Part shown: piece after piece, positions 55,782-64,000 of the stretch
Layout of the letters: every line of letters begins with the position of its first letter
How positions within the stretch are numbered: the first letter of the stretch is position 1
Source: JAWWOL01 sp963797535
Lineage (GTDB): Bacteria; Actinomycetota; Actinomycetes; JAWWOL01
DNA: 64,000 nucleotides
Assembly (NCBI GenBank): GCA_963797535.1
Contig: CAWCPQ010000001.1
Location: forward strand, 2,852,001-2,916,000
Direction of reading: 5' to 3'
Program-made: the position numbers and the translations under genes
The notes under the pieces: model-generated
Told to the model about the DNA's origin: nothing
Seen by the model: the letters and a program-made list of their open reading frames with translations, nothing else
Databases searched by the model: none

Positions 55782-56120
55782 CTAGGCGTCCTCGAGGACC
55801 TGTGCGAATGCGATCATCACGCCGCCGGTGGCGTGCTCGAGGGTGGCGCCGACCAAGGGGCCTGCCTCTGCGGAGGCGGTGCTGGCCGTTGCGTAGTCGG
55901 CGAAGTACAGGTCCAGCAGTCGGTACGCCGGGGTCGGGCCACCATCTTCCTTTGGCCAGACCTTCGACGCCTGCAGCCGAACCAGGCCCGGCAGTTTCCG
56001 CGCCAGCGCAAGCTGCTCCGGGTAGGCCGCCTCGAAGGCAACCGGGTCGGTCGGGTTGTGGTAGACGAAGCTGATCTTGGTCGGCTGGTCCGGCCCCGGG
56101 TCGCTCTCTGTCGACGTCAT
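55782..56120 (-). CDS. EthD-domain protein
   Basis: A 112-residue ferredoxin-like dimeric alpha-beta barrel of the EthD type: KISFVYHNPTDPVAFEAAY at the start, LPGLVRLQASKVWP in the middle and YRLLDLYFADYATASTA. EthD proteins assist or catalyse small-molecule oxidation or monooxygenation. ATG 56120 has GAGGAGGAAG. Divergent from the AraC regulator, which is the likely controller. Confidence 0.9.
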   Translation of the reverse strand: MTSTESDPGPDQPTKISFVYHNPTDPVAFEAAYPEQLALARKLPGLVRLQASKVWPKEDGGPTPAYRLLDLYFADYATASTASAEAGPLVGATLEHATGGVMIAFAQVLEDA

Positions 56121-57172
56121 GTTCTTGCTTCCTCCTCGGTCGAGTACACGTAGCAGGGGCTCTACGGTTGACACCGACCGTATTTGGAGGAAAAGGTAGA
56201 GACAATGACCGATCCGCCGCAAAAGTTTGCCGATCGTCCAGTTCCCCTTGCCGGCATGGCCGCCCCGGCGGACGGGCCGGACGCGCTCGAACCCGGGCTG
56301 GACCTGCAGGGCCAGCCGTACGACCTGCTCTCGGAGCTGCTGCGGAGCGTGCGCCTCAGCGGAGAGCGGCTGGTTGCGTACGGTCCGGTTCCGGGTTTCT
56401 CGGTCGGTTTCGGCAATCACGGCTGCGTGCACCTCGTCGACGAGGGCGAGCTCGCGCTTGCGATCGACAGCGACCCGCAGGCCGAGCGCCTGAGCCGCGG
56501 CGATGTCGTCCTGCTGCCGCGCGGCGACCCGCACCACCTCAGCGACGCAACCGACCAGGCGCCCGCACCAGAGCCGGCCCGCTGGCTCTCCGGAACCTTC
56601 ACTATCGGCGACCCGCAAGCGAGCCACCTGCTGGCGAGCCTCCCGGCCGTGATCATCCTGCGCGGCAGCAGAGGCCCGGCTCTCGAGGGGCTCGTGGTGG
56701 CCCGGCGGATGCTCCTGTTCGAGATGGAATCGCCCTCGCAAGGGTCGGCGGTGATGATCGCTCGCATCCTCGACCTGGTGTTCATCCAGATTCTGCGCGC
56801 CTGGGCCGCGGGCACCGACGCCCAGCCGAACTGGCTGGCCGGCGCGCTCGACCCGCACATCGGTCCGGCCTTGAGCGCTATCCATGGCCGCCCCGACCAC
56901 GACTGGACGGTCGGGGAGCTGGCCAGGGAGTGCAGCCTGTCCCGGTCGGCGTTCGCCGCGCGGTTCGGCGCTCGCGTCGGGAAACCGCCGGCGGGCTATC
57001 TCACACAGGTACGCCTGTACGCCGCGACCGACCTGCTCCGCGACACCTCCTTGCCGGTCGCCCTCGTCGCGGACAAGGTCGGCTACACGTCGGAGACGGC
57101 GTTCAGCCGCGCGTTCAAGCACCGCTACGGCACATCACCGGCTCGCTGGCGACGGGCCGTGCGATCCGGTCG

Positions 57173-58551
<1,379 letters not shown>

Positions 58552-58934
58552 ACCGCACCTCCACCAAAGCCGACCGATGGTTACCGGCCCGAAGCATGTC
58601 TATACGTGAGCCCGGACCTTTTGACAGAGGCAGTCGGCGGGTCGCGAGCAGCAGTCTCCGCCGGCTGTGGACGAGCCTGGGGAAACGGTGTGGACGGCTG
58701 TGGGGCCGTGTGTGAACGTCCTGTGGACGATGCTGTGGATCATCGCTGGGGATTTCCGCCACGCCGCTCACCACGAGGCAAAATGCCGTCCTCAGCCTGT
58801 GGACAGAAGATATCTGCGTTCGCCAACGCTCGATGAACGCCACGTTGCATGAACGTGTGCGACCCGGCGTCAATCGCATTTCGTGCGGTATCGGACACCA
58901 GGTCGGCCACGGCGTCGAACCCTGCCGCAACGCG
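58552..58934. other. dnaB upstream region with DnaA-box-like cluster
   Basis: No gene is seen in this gap. It contains five 9-mers related to TGTGGACAA (reverse of TTGTCCACA), all in the same direction: TGTGGACGA 58666, TGTGGACGG 58689, TGTGGACGA 58722, TGTGGATCA 58734 and TGTGGACAG 58798. They are the best evidence for DnaA contact near the dnaB promoter. Not a full oriC: no dnaA or dnaN adjoins and no AT-rich unwinding block is evident. Confidence 0.5.
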
Positions 58935-58972
58935 ACGAGCCCGGCAGGTCCGCGTGGACCTACCGGGCTCGT
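58935..58972 (-). terminator. Terminator hairpin of the rpsF-ssb-rpsR-rplI operon
   Basis: A 38-base hairpin: ACGAGCCCGG-C-AGGTCC, loop GCGT, GGACCT-A-CCGGGCTCGT, sixteen pairs with one mismatch. It begins 17 bases past the rplI stop on the minus strand. There is no T-run on that strand; three T follow on the other strand, so it may act bidirectionally. Confidence 0.75.
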
Positions 58973-58988
58973 TTGGGGCGCGGGGTGA

Positions 58989-59436
58989 CTAGTTGGCGAC
59001 AACCTCGACGTCGAGGGGGTGGACCAGCTCGGGGTGCAGCCGGACCGAGACCCGGTGCGAGCCGACCGACTTGATCGGGCTGGTGAGCTCGATCCGGCGC
59101 CGGTCGAGGTCGGGACCGCCGGCCGCCTTGACCGCGTCGGCCACGTCGGCCGTCGTGATCGAGCCGAACAGCCGACCCTCGGAACCGGCACGGGCGGACA
59201 GCGTCACGGACAAGCGCGGTCAGCTGGCCGGCCACCACCTCGGCGGAGGAGCGGTCACGGATCTCGCGGACGTCACGACCCTGGCGGATCAGTGCCGACT
59301 CCTTCTCGGCGCCGCGGTTGGCGACGGTCGCGAGGCCCTGGGGGACGAGGTAGTTACGGCCGTAGCCGTCCTTGACCTCGATGATGTCACCGGGGCCGCC
59401 GAGACCGGCGACCTCCTGCTTGAGAATCAGCTTCAT
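58989..59436 (-). CDS. rplI: 50S ribosomal protein L9, frame broken by one extra base
   Basis: The N-terminal half reads MKLILKQEVAGLGGPGDIIE to AEVVAGQLTAL. The C-terminal half continues in another frame (SVTLSARAGSEGRLFGSIT to VHPLDVEVVAN). GCGCT-T-GTCCGTG carries one T too many (plus-strand AA at 59212-59213). Without it the gene encodes exactly 148 residues, the usual L9 length. L9 binds 23S rRNA at the L1 stalk base. Ten bases after rpsR; last gene before the terminator. Confidence 0.95.
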
Positions 59437-59446
59437 TGCGGCGCTC

Positions 59447-59686
59447 CTAGCGGGCGGTGCTGGTGTAGGGCAGCAGCGCCATCTCGCGGCTGTTCTTCAC
59501 AGCGGTCGCGACGTCGCGCTGGTGCTGGCTGCAGTTGCCGGTCACCCGACGAGCGCGGATCTTGCCGCGGTCGGAGATGAACTTGCGCAGCAGACCGGTG
59601 TCCTTGTAGTCCACGTAGTAGATCTTCTCTTTGCAGAAGACGCAGACCTTCTTCTTTACCTTGCGTACGGGTGCGGCCTTGGCCAT
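59447..59686 (-). CDS. rpsR: 30S ribosomal protein S18
   Basis: A 79-residue S18: KKKVCVFCKEKIYYVDYKDT, LLRKFISDRGKIRARRVTGN and SREMALLPYTSTAR. Binds S6 and 16S rRNA in the platform. CVFC with the later Cys in TGNCSQH leaves three Cys, so a zinc-type (C+) form is possible. Third gene of the operon, 61 bases after ssb. Confidence 0.98.
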   Translation of the reverse strand: MAKAAPVRKVKKKVCVFCKEKIYYVDYKDTGLLRKFISDRGKIRARRVTGNCSQHQRDVATAVKNSREMALLPYTSTAR

Positions 59687-59747
59687 GACTGGTGCTCCAG
59701 AGTCTGTTAGGGCCCCGCGGCGCGAGCCGCGGGAGAGGTGTCAGGTC

Positions 59748-60233
59748 TTAGAAAGGAGGCTCGTCCGAGAAGCCGCCGCCGGTTGGGGCAGAGGCCCACG
59801 GGTCCTCGGCGGCTGCGCCGCCACCGAATCCGCCGCCGCCTGCGTTGCCGCCACTGGCCCCTCCTCCACGCGAGGTCTTGTTGACCTTGGCCGTGGCGAG
59901 CTTGAGGGACGGGCCGATCTCGTCGGCCTCGATCTCGTAGACGGTGCGCTTCTCGCCCTCTTTGGTCTCGTACGACCGCTGCTTGAGACGACCCTGCACC
60001 ATCACCCGCATGCCGCGCTGCAGCGACTCGGCCACGTTCTCGGCCATCTGCCGCCAGATGTTGACGGTGAGGAACAGGCCCTCGCCGTCCTTCCACTCGT
60101 TGGTCTGGCGGTCCAGGTAGCGAGGCGTCGACGCGATACGGAACTTCGCGACGGCCGCACCACTGGGGGTGAAGCGCAGCTCGGGATCGTCGACAAGGTT
60201 GCCGACGATGGTGATGGTGGTGTCGTTAGCCAT
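59748..60233 (-). CDS. ssb: Single-stranded DNA-binding protein
   Basis: A 161-residue SSB. The OB fold spans residues 1-112 (TTITIVGNLVDDPELRFTPS, FLTVNIWRQMAENVAESL). A Gly-rich linker follows (GGNAGGGGFGGG), ending in the acidic tip FSDEPPF that binds replication proteins. Tetrameric, coating ssDNA. Located between rpsF and rpsR as in most bacteria. Confidence 0.98.
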   Translation of the reverse strand: MANDTTITIVGNLVDDPELRFTPSGAAVAKFRIASTPRYLDRQTNEWKDGEGLFLTVNIWRQMAENVAESLQRGMRVMVQGRLKQRSYETKEGEKRTVYEIEADEIGPSLKLATAKVNKTSRGGGASGGNAGGGGFGGGAAAEDPWASAPTGGGFSDEPPF

Positions 60234-60320
60234 GGATCGTCCTTTGCAAGAGGCCCGAGGGTGATGTGCGGCTTCCGCGACGGGTCGCGGACGGTGGGAC
60301 CGGTGGCTCGAGAGTGCTGG

Positions 60321-60611
60321 TTAGTGCATCTCGGGACGGAGCACCTTGGTGCGCAGGACCGACTCGTTGAGATTGAGCTGCCGGTCGAGCTCCTTGACCG
60401 TGACGGGCTCGGCAGTCAGGTCGATGACCGCGTAGATGCCTTCGGCCTTCTTCTTGATCTCGAACGAAAGACGGCGACGGCCCCACACGTCGACCTTCTC
60501 CACCGTGCCGCCACCCTGGCGAATCACGCTGAGGAACTGGTCGAGCGACGGGGCGACCACACGCTCTTCGAGATCGGGGTCGAGGATGATCATCAGCTCG
60601 TAGCGACGCAT
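60321..60611 (-). CDS. rpsF: 30S ribosomal protein S6
   Basis: A 96-residue S6: MRRYELMIILDPDLEERVV, VEKVDVWGRRRLSFEIKKKA and LNLNESVLRTKVLRPEMH. It pairs with S18. First gene of the operon; ATG 60611 follows a GAGGAGGTGGG site. The S6-S18 pair feeds back on its own message in other bacteria. Confidence 0.98.
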   Translation of the reverse strand: MRRYELMIILDPDLEERVVAPSLDQFLSVIRQGGGTVEKVDVWGRRRLSFEIKKKAEGIYAVIDLTAEPVTVKELDRQLNLNESVLRTKVLRPEMH

Positions 60612-60849
60612 AGCAAACCCACCTCCTCTGGACTAATCGGCCGCGGTCTCTCCGCGGCAGGAGGGTTACTGCGTACAACGCAACGAGCAAGGCTACCAGC
60701 CGCCGCCCAACAGGCCAGGGAAGAGCAGCCGAAGTGACCGAGGCGTGGGTGCTGGGGGGAGCGGGCATGGCGGTGACGCTACGACCGGCGGGCGACAATT
60801 TCCGCCGGCTGTCCACAGCCCGCGGTTGTGCACAAGGCAGACTTCGGGA
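60612..60849. other. Divergent intergenic region upstream of rpsF
   Basis: No gene seen. Contains CTGTCCACA (60809-60817), a DnaA-box-like 9-mer in the opposite orientation to the dnaB cluster, and the palindrome TTGTGCACAA (60826-60835). The rpsF promoter must lie here; no convincing hexamers were found. Confidence 0.4.
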
Positions 60850-61678
60850 ATGACCTCGACGCCCGATCGTGCTTCCCGTACGGCGGCGGGGCGACGCCGG
60901 CTCGCGATCGCCTCCTTCAGGCCGTCCCACGACGGCCGGGTCTACACCCGCCTGGCCATCGACGCCTCGCCTGCGCTCGACTACATCGCCGACACCCGCG
61001 CGCGTACCGGGGTGCAGGTCACGCTCACCCACGTCGTCGCAGCTGCCCTCGCCCGTGGGCTGAGGGACGTGCCGGAGACGCGTGCCAGGGTCGTGCTCGG
61101 CCGGGCCGTACCGCTCGACGACTGCGCCATCTCCTTCACCGTCGACGTCGACGGTGGCACCGACCTCGCCCCGGTGCGCGTGGACGGTGTCGACCGGCTG
61201 AGCCCGGCCGAGGTGGCTGCTCTCCTACGACCAGCGGTTGCCGTGGTTCGCAGCGAGCAGGACCGGGCGCACAACGCCGGCGCCCGATGGGCTCGTCGGC
61301 TGCCCTGGTGGGGGTTGCGTGCCGGTCTCGGCGTCGCCGGCTTCGTCTTCTCCGGGCTCGGCCGACCAGCGTTCGGCCAACGCGCCTTCCCGCTGGGCGC
61401 CGCCCTGGTTTCGAACGTCGGTGGCCTGGGCCTCGACGAGGCTTTCCTGGCACCTCTGCCCATGGCCAGGGTGCCGCTGTACCTAGCGATCGGCGCGGTG
61501 CGCGACGCCCCGATGGTGGTCGGTGGCGAGCTGGTCGTACGTCCGCAGGTCGTGCTGGTCGCCACCGGGGACCACCGGCTCATCGACGGCGCCCACGCCG
61601 GCAAGCTCGTCACGCATCGTGCGCGAGCTGCTCGCCGACCCGTACCGCCTCGACGCCCCGTGGAGCGGATCGCCTTAG
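60850..61678 (+). CDS. E2-like acyltransferase domain protein, frame broken by one extra base
   Basis: A 275-residue 2-oxoacid-dehydrogenase acyltransferase (CAT-fold) domain without lipoyl or binding domains: YTRLAIDASPALDYI, THVVAAALARGLRDVPE and the catalytic motif ATGDHRLIDGAHAGKLV. After that motif the frame breaks; one base downstream IVRELLADPYRLDAPW continues to TAG at 61678. An extra base near 61613-61616 explains it (829 minus one gives 276 codons). Start ATG 60850. The family usually transfers acyl groups to CoA; stand-alone members are uncharacterised. Convergent with the next gene, overlapping by four bases. Confidence 0.82.
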
Positions 61679-61968
61679 TTCACCATGACGAAGACGTGCA
61701 CGGGATGGACGGCAAACCAGATCATCGGGACGACCACCAGACTCACCAGGTAGGCGCCCAGCGCGACGAATCTGCGGGTGACCCCGGCGAGCAAGCACCA
61801 CACCGCCGTGGCCAGCGCCAGCAACGGCAGCGCGGCACCCCCCACCGCCAGGAAGATCACGTACGCGAAGGTCCACGGGGCCGCGAGACCGACCACAAGC
61901 TGGCCCCATGCCAGGCGGCGCACTCTGCCCGCCGGCCTCGGCACCGCAGCTGACTCGGTCTCGCTCAT
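61675..61968 (-). CDS. Small integral membrane protein
   Basis: A 97-residue protein with three hydrophobic segments (LAWGQLVVGLAAPWTFAYVI, FLAVGGAALPLLALATAV and YLVSLVVVPMIWFAVHPVHV in part). ATG 61968. No recognised family. The 111-base gap to the exonuclease gene has no other gene. Confidence 0.8.
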   Translation of the reverse strand: MSETESAAVPRPAGRVRRLAWGQLVVGLAAPWTFAYVIFLAVGGAALPLLALATAVWCLLAGVTRRFVALGAYLVSLVVVPMIWFAVHPVHVFVMVN

Positions 61969-62079
61969 GTGCTGGTCTCCTCGCTGAACAACTCGATCGG
62001 TCACACCTTCGGCAGGGGCTGCCTCCGCCTGAGCCCCGACCGTCGCGCTTTGTGTCAGCGCCTCGTGATGTGATGAGCG

Positions 62080-62865
62080 GTGCGCATCGCCACCTGGAAC
62101 GTCAACTCCGTCACCGCCCGGCTGCCGCGGCTGCTCGACTGGCTCGAGCACACCGCGCCCGACGTCGTGTGCCTGCAGGAGACCAAGGTCGCCGAGGACG
62201 CGTTCCCGCGGGCGGAGGTCGAAGCCCTCGGGTACGAGGTGGCTCTGCACGGCAACGGTCGCTGGAACGGCGTCGCCATCGTCTCCAGGGTCGGGCTCAC
62301 CGACGTGGCCCGCGGCCTGACCGGCGAGCCGGGCTTTCCCACCGAGGACGTGCACGAGACTCGGGCCATCGGCGCGACCTGCGGCCCGCTGCGGATCTGG
62401 TCGGTCTACGTGCCCAACGGGCGCACCCCCGACGACCCCCACTACCCGTACAAGCTGGCCTGGCTCGACGCATTGCGGGTGACGCTCGCGGACGAGGTGG
62501 GCGCACCCCGTGCCTTCGCGGTCTGCGGCGACTTCAACGTGGCGCCCACTGACAACGATGTCTGGGACCCGGCCGCCTTTGTCGGGTCGACCCACGTCAC
62601 CGAGCCCGAGCGGGCGGCCTTGGCCGCGCTGCGCGAGCTCGGACTTCACGACATTGTTGGTCGGCCGCTGAAATACGACAAACCTTTCACCTATTGGGAC
62701 TATCGCGCGGGAATGTTCCACAAGAACCTCGGTATGCGCATCGATCTTGTTTACGCCGACGCGCAGCTGACGGCCGCTGTGACCGATGCCTACATCGACC
62801 GCGATGCCCGGAAGGGCACCGGTCCGTCGGACCACGCGCCGCTGGTGGTCGACGCGGACCTGTGA
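62080..62865 (+). CDS. xth: Exodeoxyribonuclease III (AP endonuclease)
   Basis: A 261-residue EEP-fold enzyme with every active-site block: WNVNSVTARLPRLLDWL, LQETKV, GRWNGVAIVSR, YVPNGR, GDFNVAPTDNDVWDP, MRIDLVYAD and PSDHAPLVV. It cuts DNA 5' of abasic sites in base excision repair. Start GTG 62080. The neighbouring nfo gives a second, metal-distinct AP endonuclease. Confidence 0.97.
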   Translation: MRIATWNVNSVTARLPRLLDWLEHTAPDVVCLQETKVAEDAFPRAEVEALGYEVALHGNGRWNGVAIVSRVGLTDVARGLTGEPGFPTEDVHETRAIGATCGPLRIWSVYVPNGRTPDDPHYPYKLAWLDALRVTLADEVGAPRAFAVCGDFNVAPTDNDVWDPAAFVGSTHVTEPERAALAALRELGLHDIVGRPLKYDKPFTYWDYRAGMFHKNLGMRIDLVYADAQLTAAVTDAYIDRDARKGTGPSDHAPLVVDADL

Positions 62866-62883
62866 TCCGCGAGCCGGTGGCGA

Positions 62884-62911
62884 GACGGGTCCCCCAGCGG
62901 GAGGACCCGTC
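62884..62911 (+). terminator. Terminator hairpin after xth
   Basis: GACGGGTCC (62884) pairs with GGACCCGTC (62903), with extra C/G pairs inside the loop CCCAGCGGGA. It begins 18 bases after the xth stop. Confidence 0.65.
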
Positions 62912-62933
62912 CACCGACTCCCCGTTGCGTCCA

Positions 62934-63112
62934 CCCGACCCTGACCTTGAAATCCGGTCGGGCGGACCAGCAAGGGCGACATCCCGCGGCTCCGGCCGCC
63001 CCCAGCGCGGCCGGCGGGATGTGTGTTCCCAAACTAAGAGCAGTGGGGGGACAAAAGAAAGGGAGGTGGCCGCTATCGGCCACGTCCGCGGGACTTGGGG
63101 CGCCCCTGCGCT
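62934..63112 (+). ncRNA. Candidate structured RNA or leader upstream of nfo
   Basis: No gene is seen in 62866-63164. Beyond the xth terminator there are further inverted repeats: CCCGACC/GGTCGGG (62934-62962), ACATCCCGC/GCGGGATGT enclosing CGGCCGC/GCGGCCG (62979-63022), GTGGCCG-CTAT-CGGCCAC (63066-63083) and GTCC-GCG-GGAC (63084-63094). Between two of them lies a purine-rich stretch (AAAAGAAAGGGAGG). Both the xth terminator and the third hairpin present CCCCCAGCG in the loop. This could be an untranslated regulatory RNA; no Rfam family was recognised. Confidence 0.35.
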
Positions 63113-63164
63113 CGGACAACGTTGCAGGACGGAAGCCGTGCCAGCAGCGGTCTAGCCTGGACCC

Positions 63165-63929
63165 ATGCTGATCGGTGCTCACGTCGACACGGAAGATCCC
63201 CTCGAGGCTGCGCAGGCACGCGACGCCGACGTCGTCCAGATCTTCCTGGCCGACCCGCAGAGCTGGAAACGGCCGCTGCCGCGCGAAGACGCGGCCGACC
63301 TGCTGGCCGGCGATCTCCCGATCTACGTCCACTCGCCCTACGTCATCAACGTCGCCAGCCAGAACAACCGGGTACGGGTGCCGAGCCGCAAGATCATCGA
63401 CCAGCACGCGGAGGCCGCTGCGGCCATCGGCGCACGTGGCCTGATCGTGCACGGTGGTCACGCCGGCGCGAACGACGACCCGGCGGCCGGCTTCGACAGC
63501 TGGCGCAAGACGTTCGAACGGGCCAGCTGGCAGCTGCCGATCCTGATCGAGAACACCGCCGGCGGCGACAACGCCTGCGCCCGCAAGCTCGAGGACATCG
63601 CCCGGCTCTGGGACGCGGTCGGCGATCTCGGTGCCGGCTTCTGCCTCGACACCTGCCACGCCTTCGCGGCGGGGGAAGAGCTGCTCGACATCGTCGACCG
63701 GGTCAAGGCGATCACCGGTCGCATCGACCTGGTGCACCTCAACGACTCCAAGGACCCGTTCGAGTCCGGGCGCGACCGCCACACCAACGTCGGCAGCGGC
63801 ACCATCGACCCCGAGCTGCTGCTGGCCGTCATCCGGGCAGCTGACGCCCCGGTTATCTGTGAGACGCCGGGCGGCGTCGAGGGCCAGAGCGCCGACATCG
63901 CCTACCTGAAAGCACATCTCGGCGGCTAG
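63165..63929 (+). CDS. nfo: Deoxyribonuclease IV (AP endonuclease)
   Basis: A 254-residue TIM-barrel endonuclease IV. Zinc-site blocks: VQIFLADPQSW, YVHSPYVINVAS, LIVHGGHAG, ILIENTAGGDN, FCLDTCHAFAAG, LVHLNDSKDPFESGRDRH and VICETPG. It incises abasic sites independently of EDTA-sensitive Mg enzymes. ATG 63165. Slightly shorter than E. coli Nfo (285), as is usual in actinobacteria. Confidence 0.96.
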   Translation: MLIGAHVDTEDPLEAAQARDADVVQIFLADPQSWKRPLPREDAADLLAGDLPIYVHSPYVINVASQNNRVRVPSRKIIDQHAEAAAAIGARGLIVHGGHAGANDDPAAGFDSWRKTFERASWQLPILIENTAGGDNACARKLEDIARLWDAVGDLGAGFCLDTCHAFAAGEELLDIVDRVKAITGRIDLVHLNDSKDPFESGRDRHTNVGSGTIDPELLLAVIRAADAPVICETPGGVEGQSADIAYLKAHLGG

Positions 63930-63938
63930 CCCGCTCGG

Positions 63939-64000
63939 TCAGCCGACCCAGCCACCGCTGGTGAAGGCGATCACGTACGTCGCCATCAGCGCCGGTGCGA
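63939..64000 (-). CDS. C-terminal end of a probable membrane protein (partial)
   Basis: The last 19 codons before a TGA at 63939 read LMATYVIAFTSGGWVG, a hydrophobic end typical of polytopic transporters. The rest lies beyond the window. Too short to name. Confidence 0.5.
   Translation of the reverse strand, partial: APALMATYVIAFTSGGWVG

Noticed and set aside
56168..56204. Consensus sigma-70 promoter for the AraC gene
   Set aside because: TTGACA is perfect but no -10 hexamer lies 16-18 bases downstream.
58552..58934. Chromosomal origin (oriC)
   Set aside because: dnaA, dnaN and an AT-rich unwinding block are not adjacent; only a box cluster is present.

Overview
High-GC actinobacterial chromosome. 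Codon use is strongly G/C in third positions, GTG and TTG starts are common, and many families typical of actinomycetes are present (DUF2510, DUF4190, SHOCT, BTAD/SARP regulators, a SigJ-like ECF factor, DUF11 surface proteins). I cannot place it below the phylum/order level from the sequence; a soil-type, Propionibacteriales- or Frankiales-like actinomycete fits. I saw no rRNA, tRNA, CRISPR array, insertion sequence or prophage. The window reads as core chromosome with strain-variable regulatory and surface genes between conserved blocks.

Layout. 0-5 kb (minus strand): a two-component system, then a ferric-reductase-like membrane flavocytochrome, an FMN-binding exported protein and a CopC-type copper protein cut by the window edge; together they look like an envelope redox/metal cassette. 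5-12 kb: a SigJ-like sigma factor divergent from an AhpD-like gene, then a 1441-residue BTAD-nSTAND-WD40 regulator and a secreted beta-propeller. 12-16.5 kb: a GT2-GtrA fusion, a polytopic mannosyltransferase-like enzyme and a Gly-rich exported protein, probably a cell-wall glycosylation unit. 16.5-24.5 kb: small enzymes and exported proteins (NmrA, VOC, DUF4190, HNH lipoprotein, GNAT, O-acetyltransferase, methyltransferase, flippase-like protein, GH26-like hydrolase). 24.6-43.7 kb: GH42 and GH2 beta-galactosidases, two MFS transporters, a MarR regulator, an AfsR/SARP regulator, a membrane GGDEF-EAL protein and small hypotheticals. 43.9-55.3 kb: a 1498-residue lectin/DUF11 LPTTG wall protein, a four-PAS GGDEF-EAL protein, a haem peroxidase, a potassium channel and a SHOCT protein. 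55.4-64 kb: EthD and AraC genes, then the conserved rpsF-ssb-rpsR-rplI-dnaB replication/ribosome cluster, an E2-like acyltransferase and two adjacent AP-endonuclease genes (exonuclease III and endonuclease IV types).

Most notable. (1) dnaB (twice), rplI and the acyltransferase each carry single extra bases within 3.8 kb; removing them restores exactly the expected protein lengths, which points to sequence error. (2) Five DnaA-box-like 9-mers in one orientation lie in 141 bp upstream of dnaB. (3) A 47-bp element with a conserved hairpin and identical internal spacing occurs twice, 28.4 kb apart, each time in a convergent intergenic gap. (4) The gap before nfo is packed with inverted repeats and may hold a structured RNA. 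(5) Several enzymes have substituted signature residues: peroxidase distal His to Arg, AhpD His to Gly, and both SigJ/ECF41 motifs.
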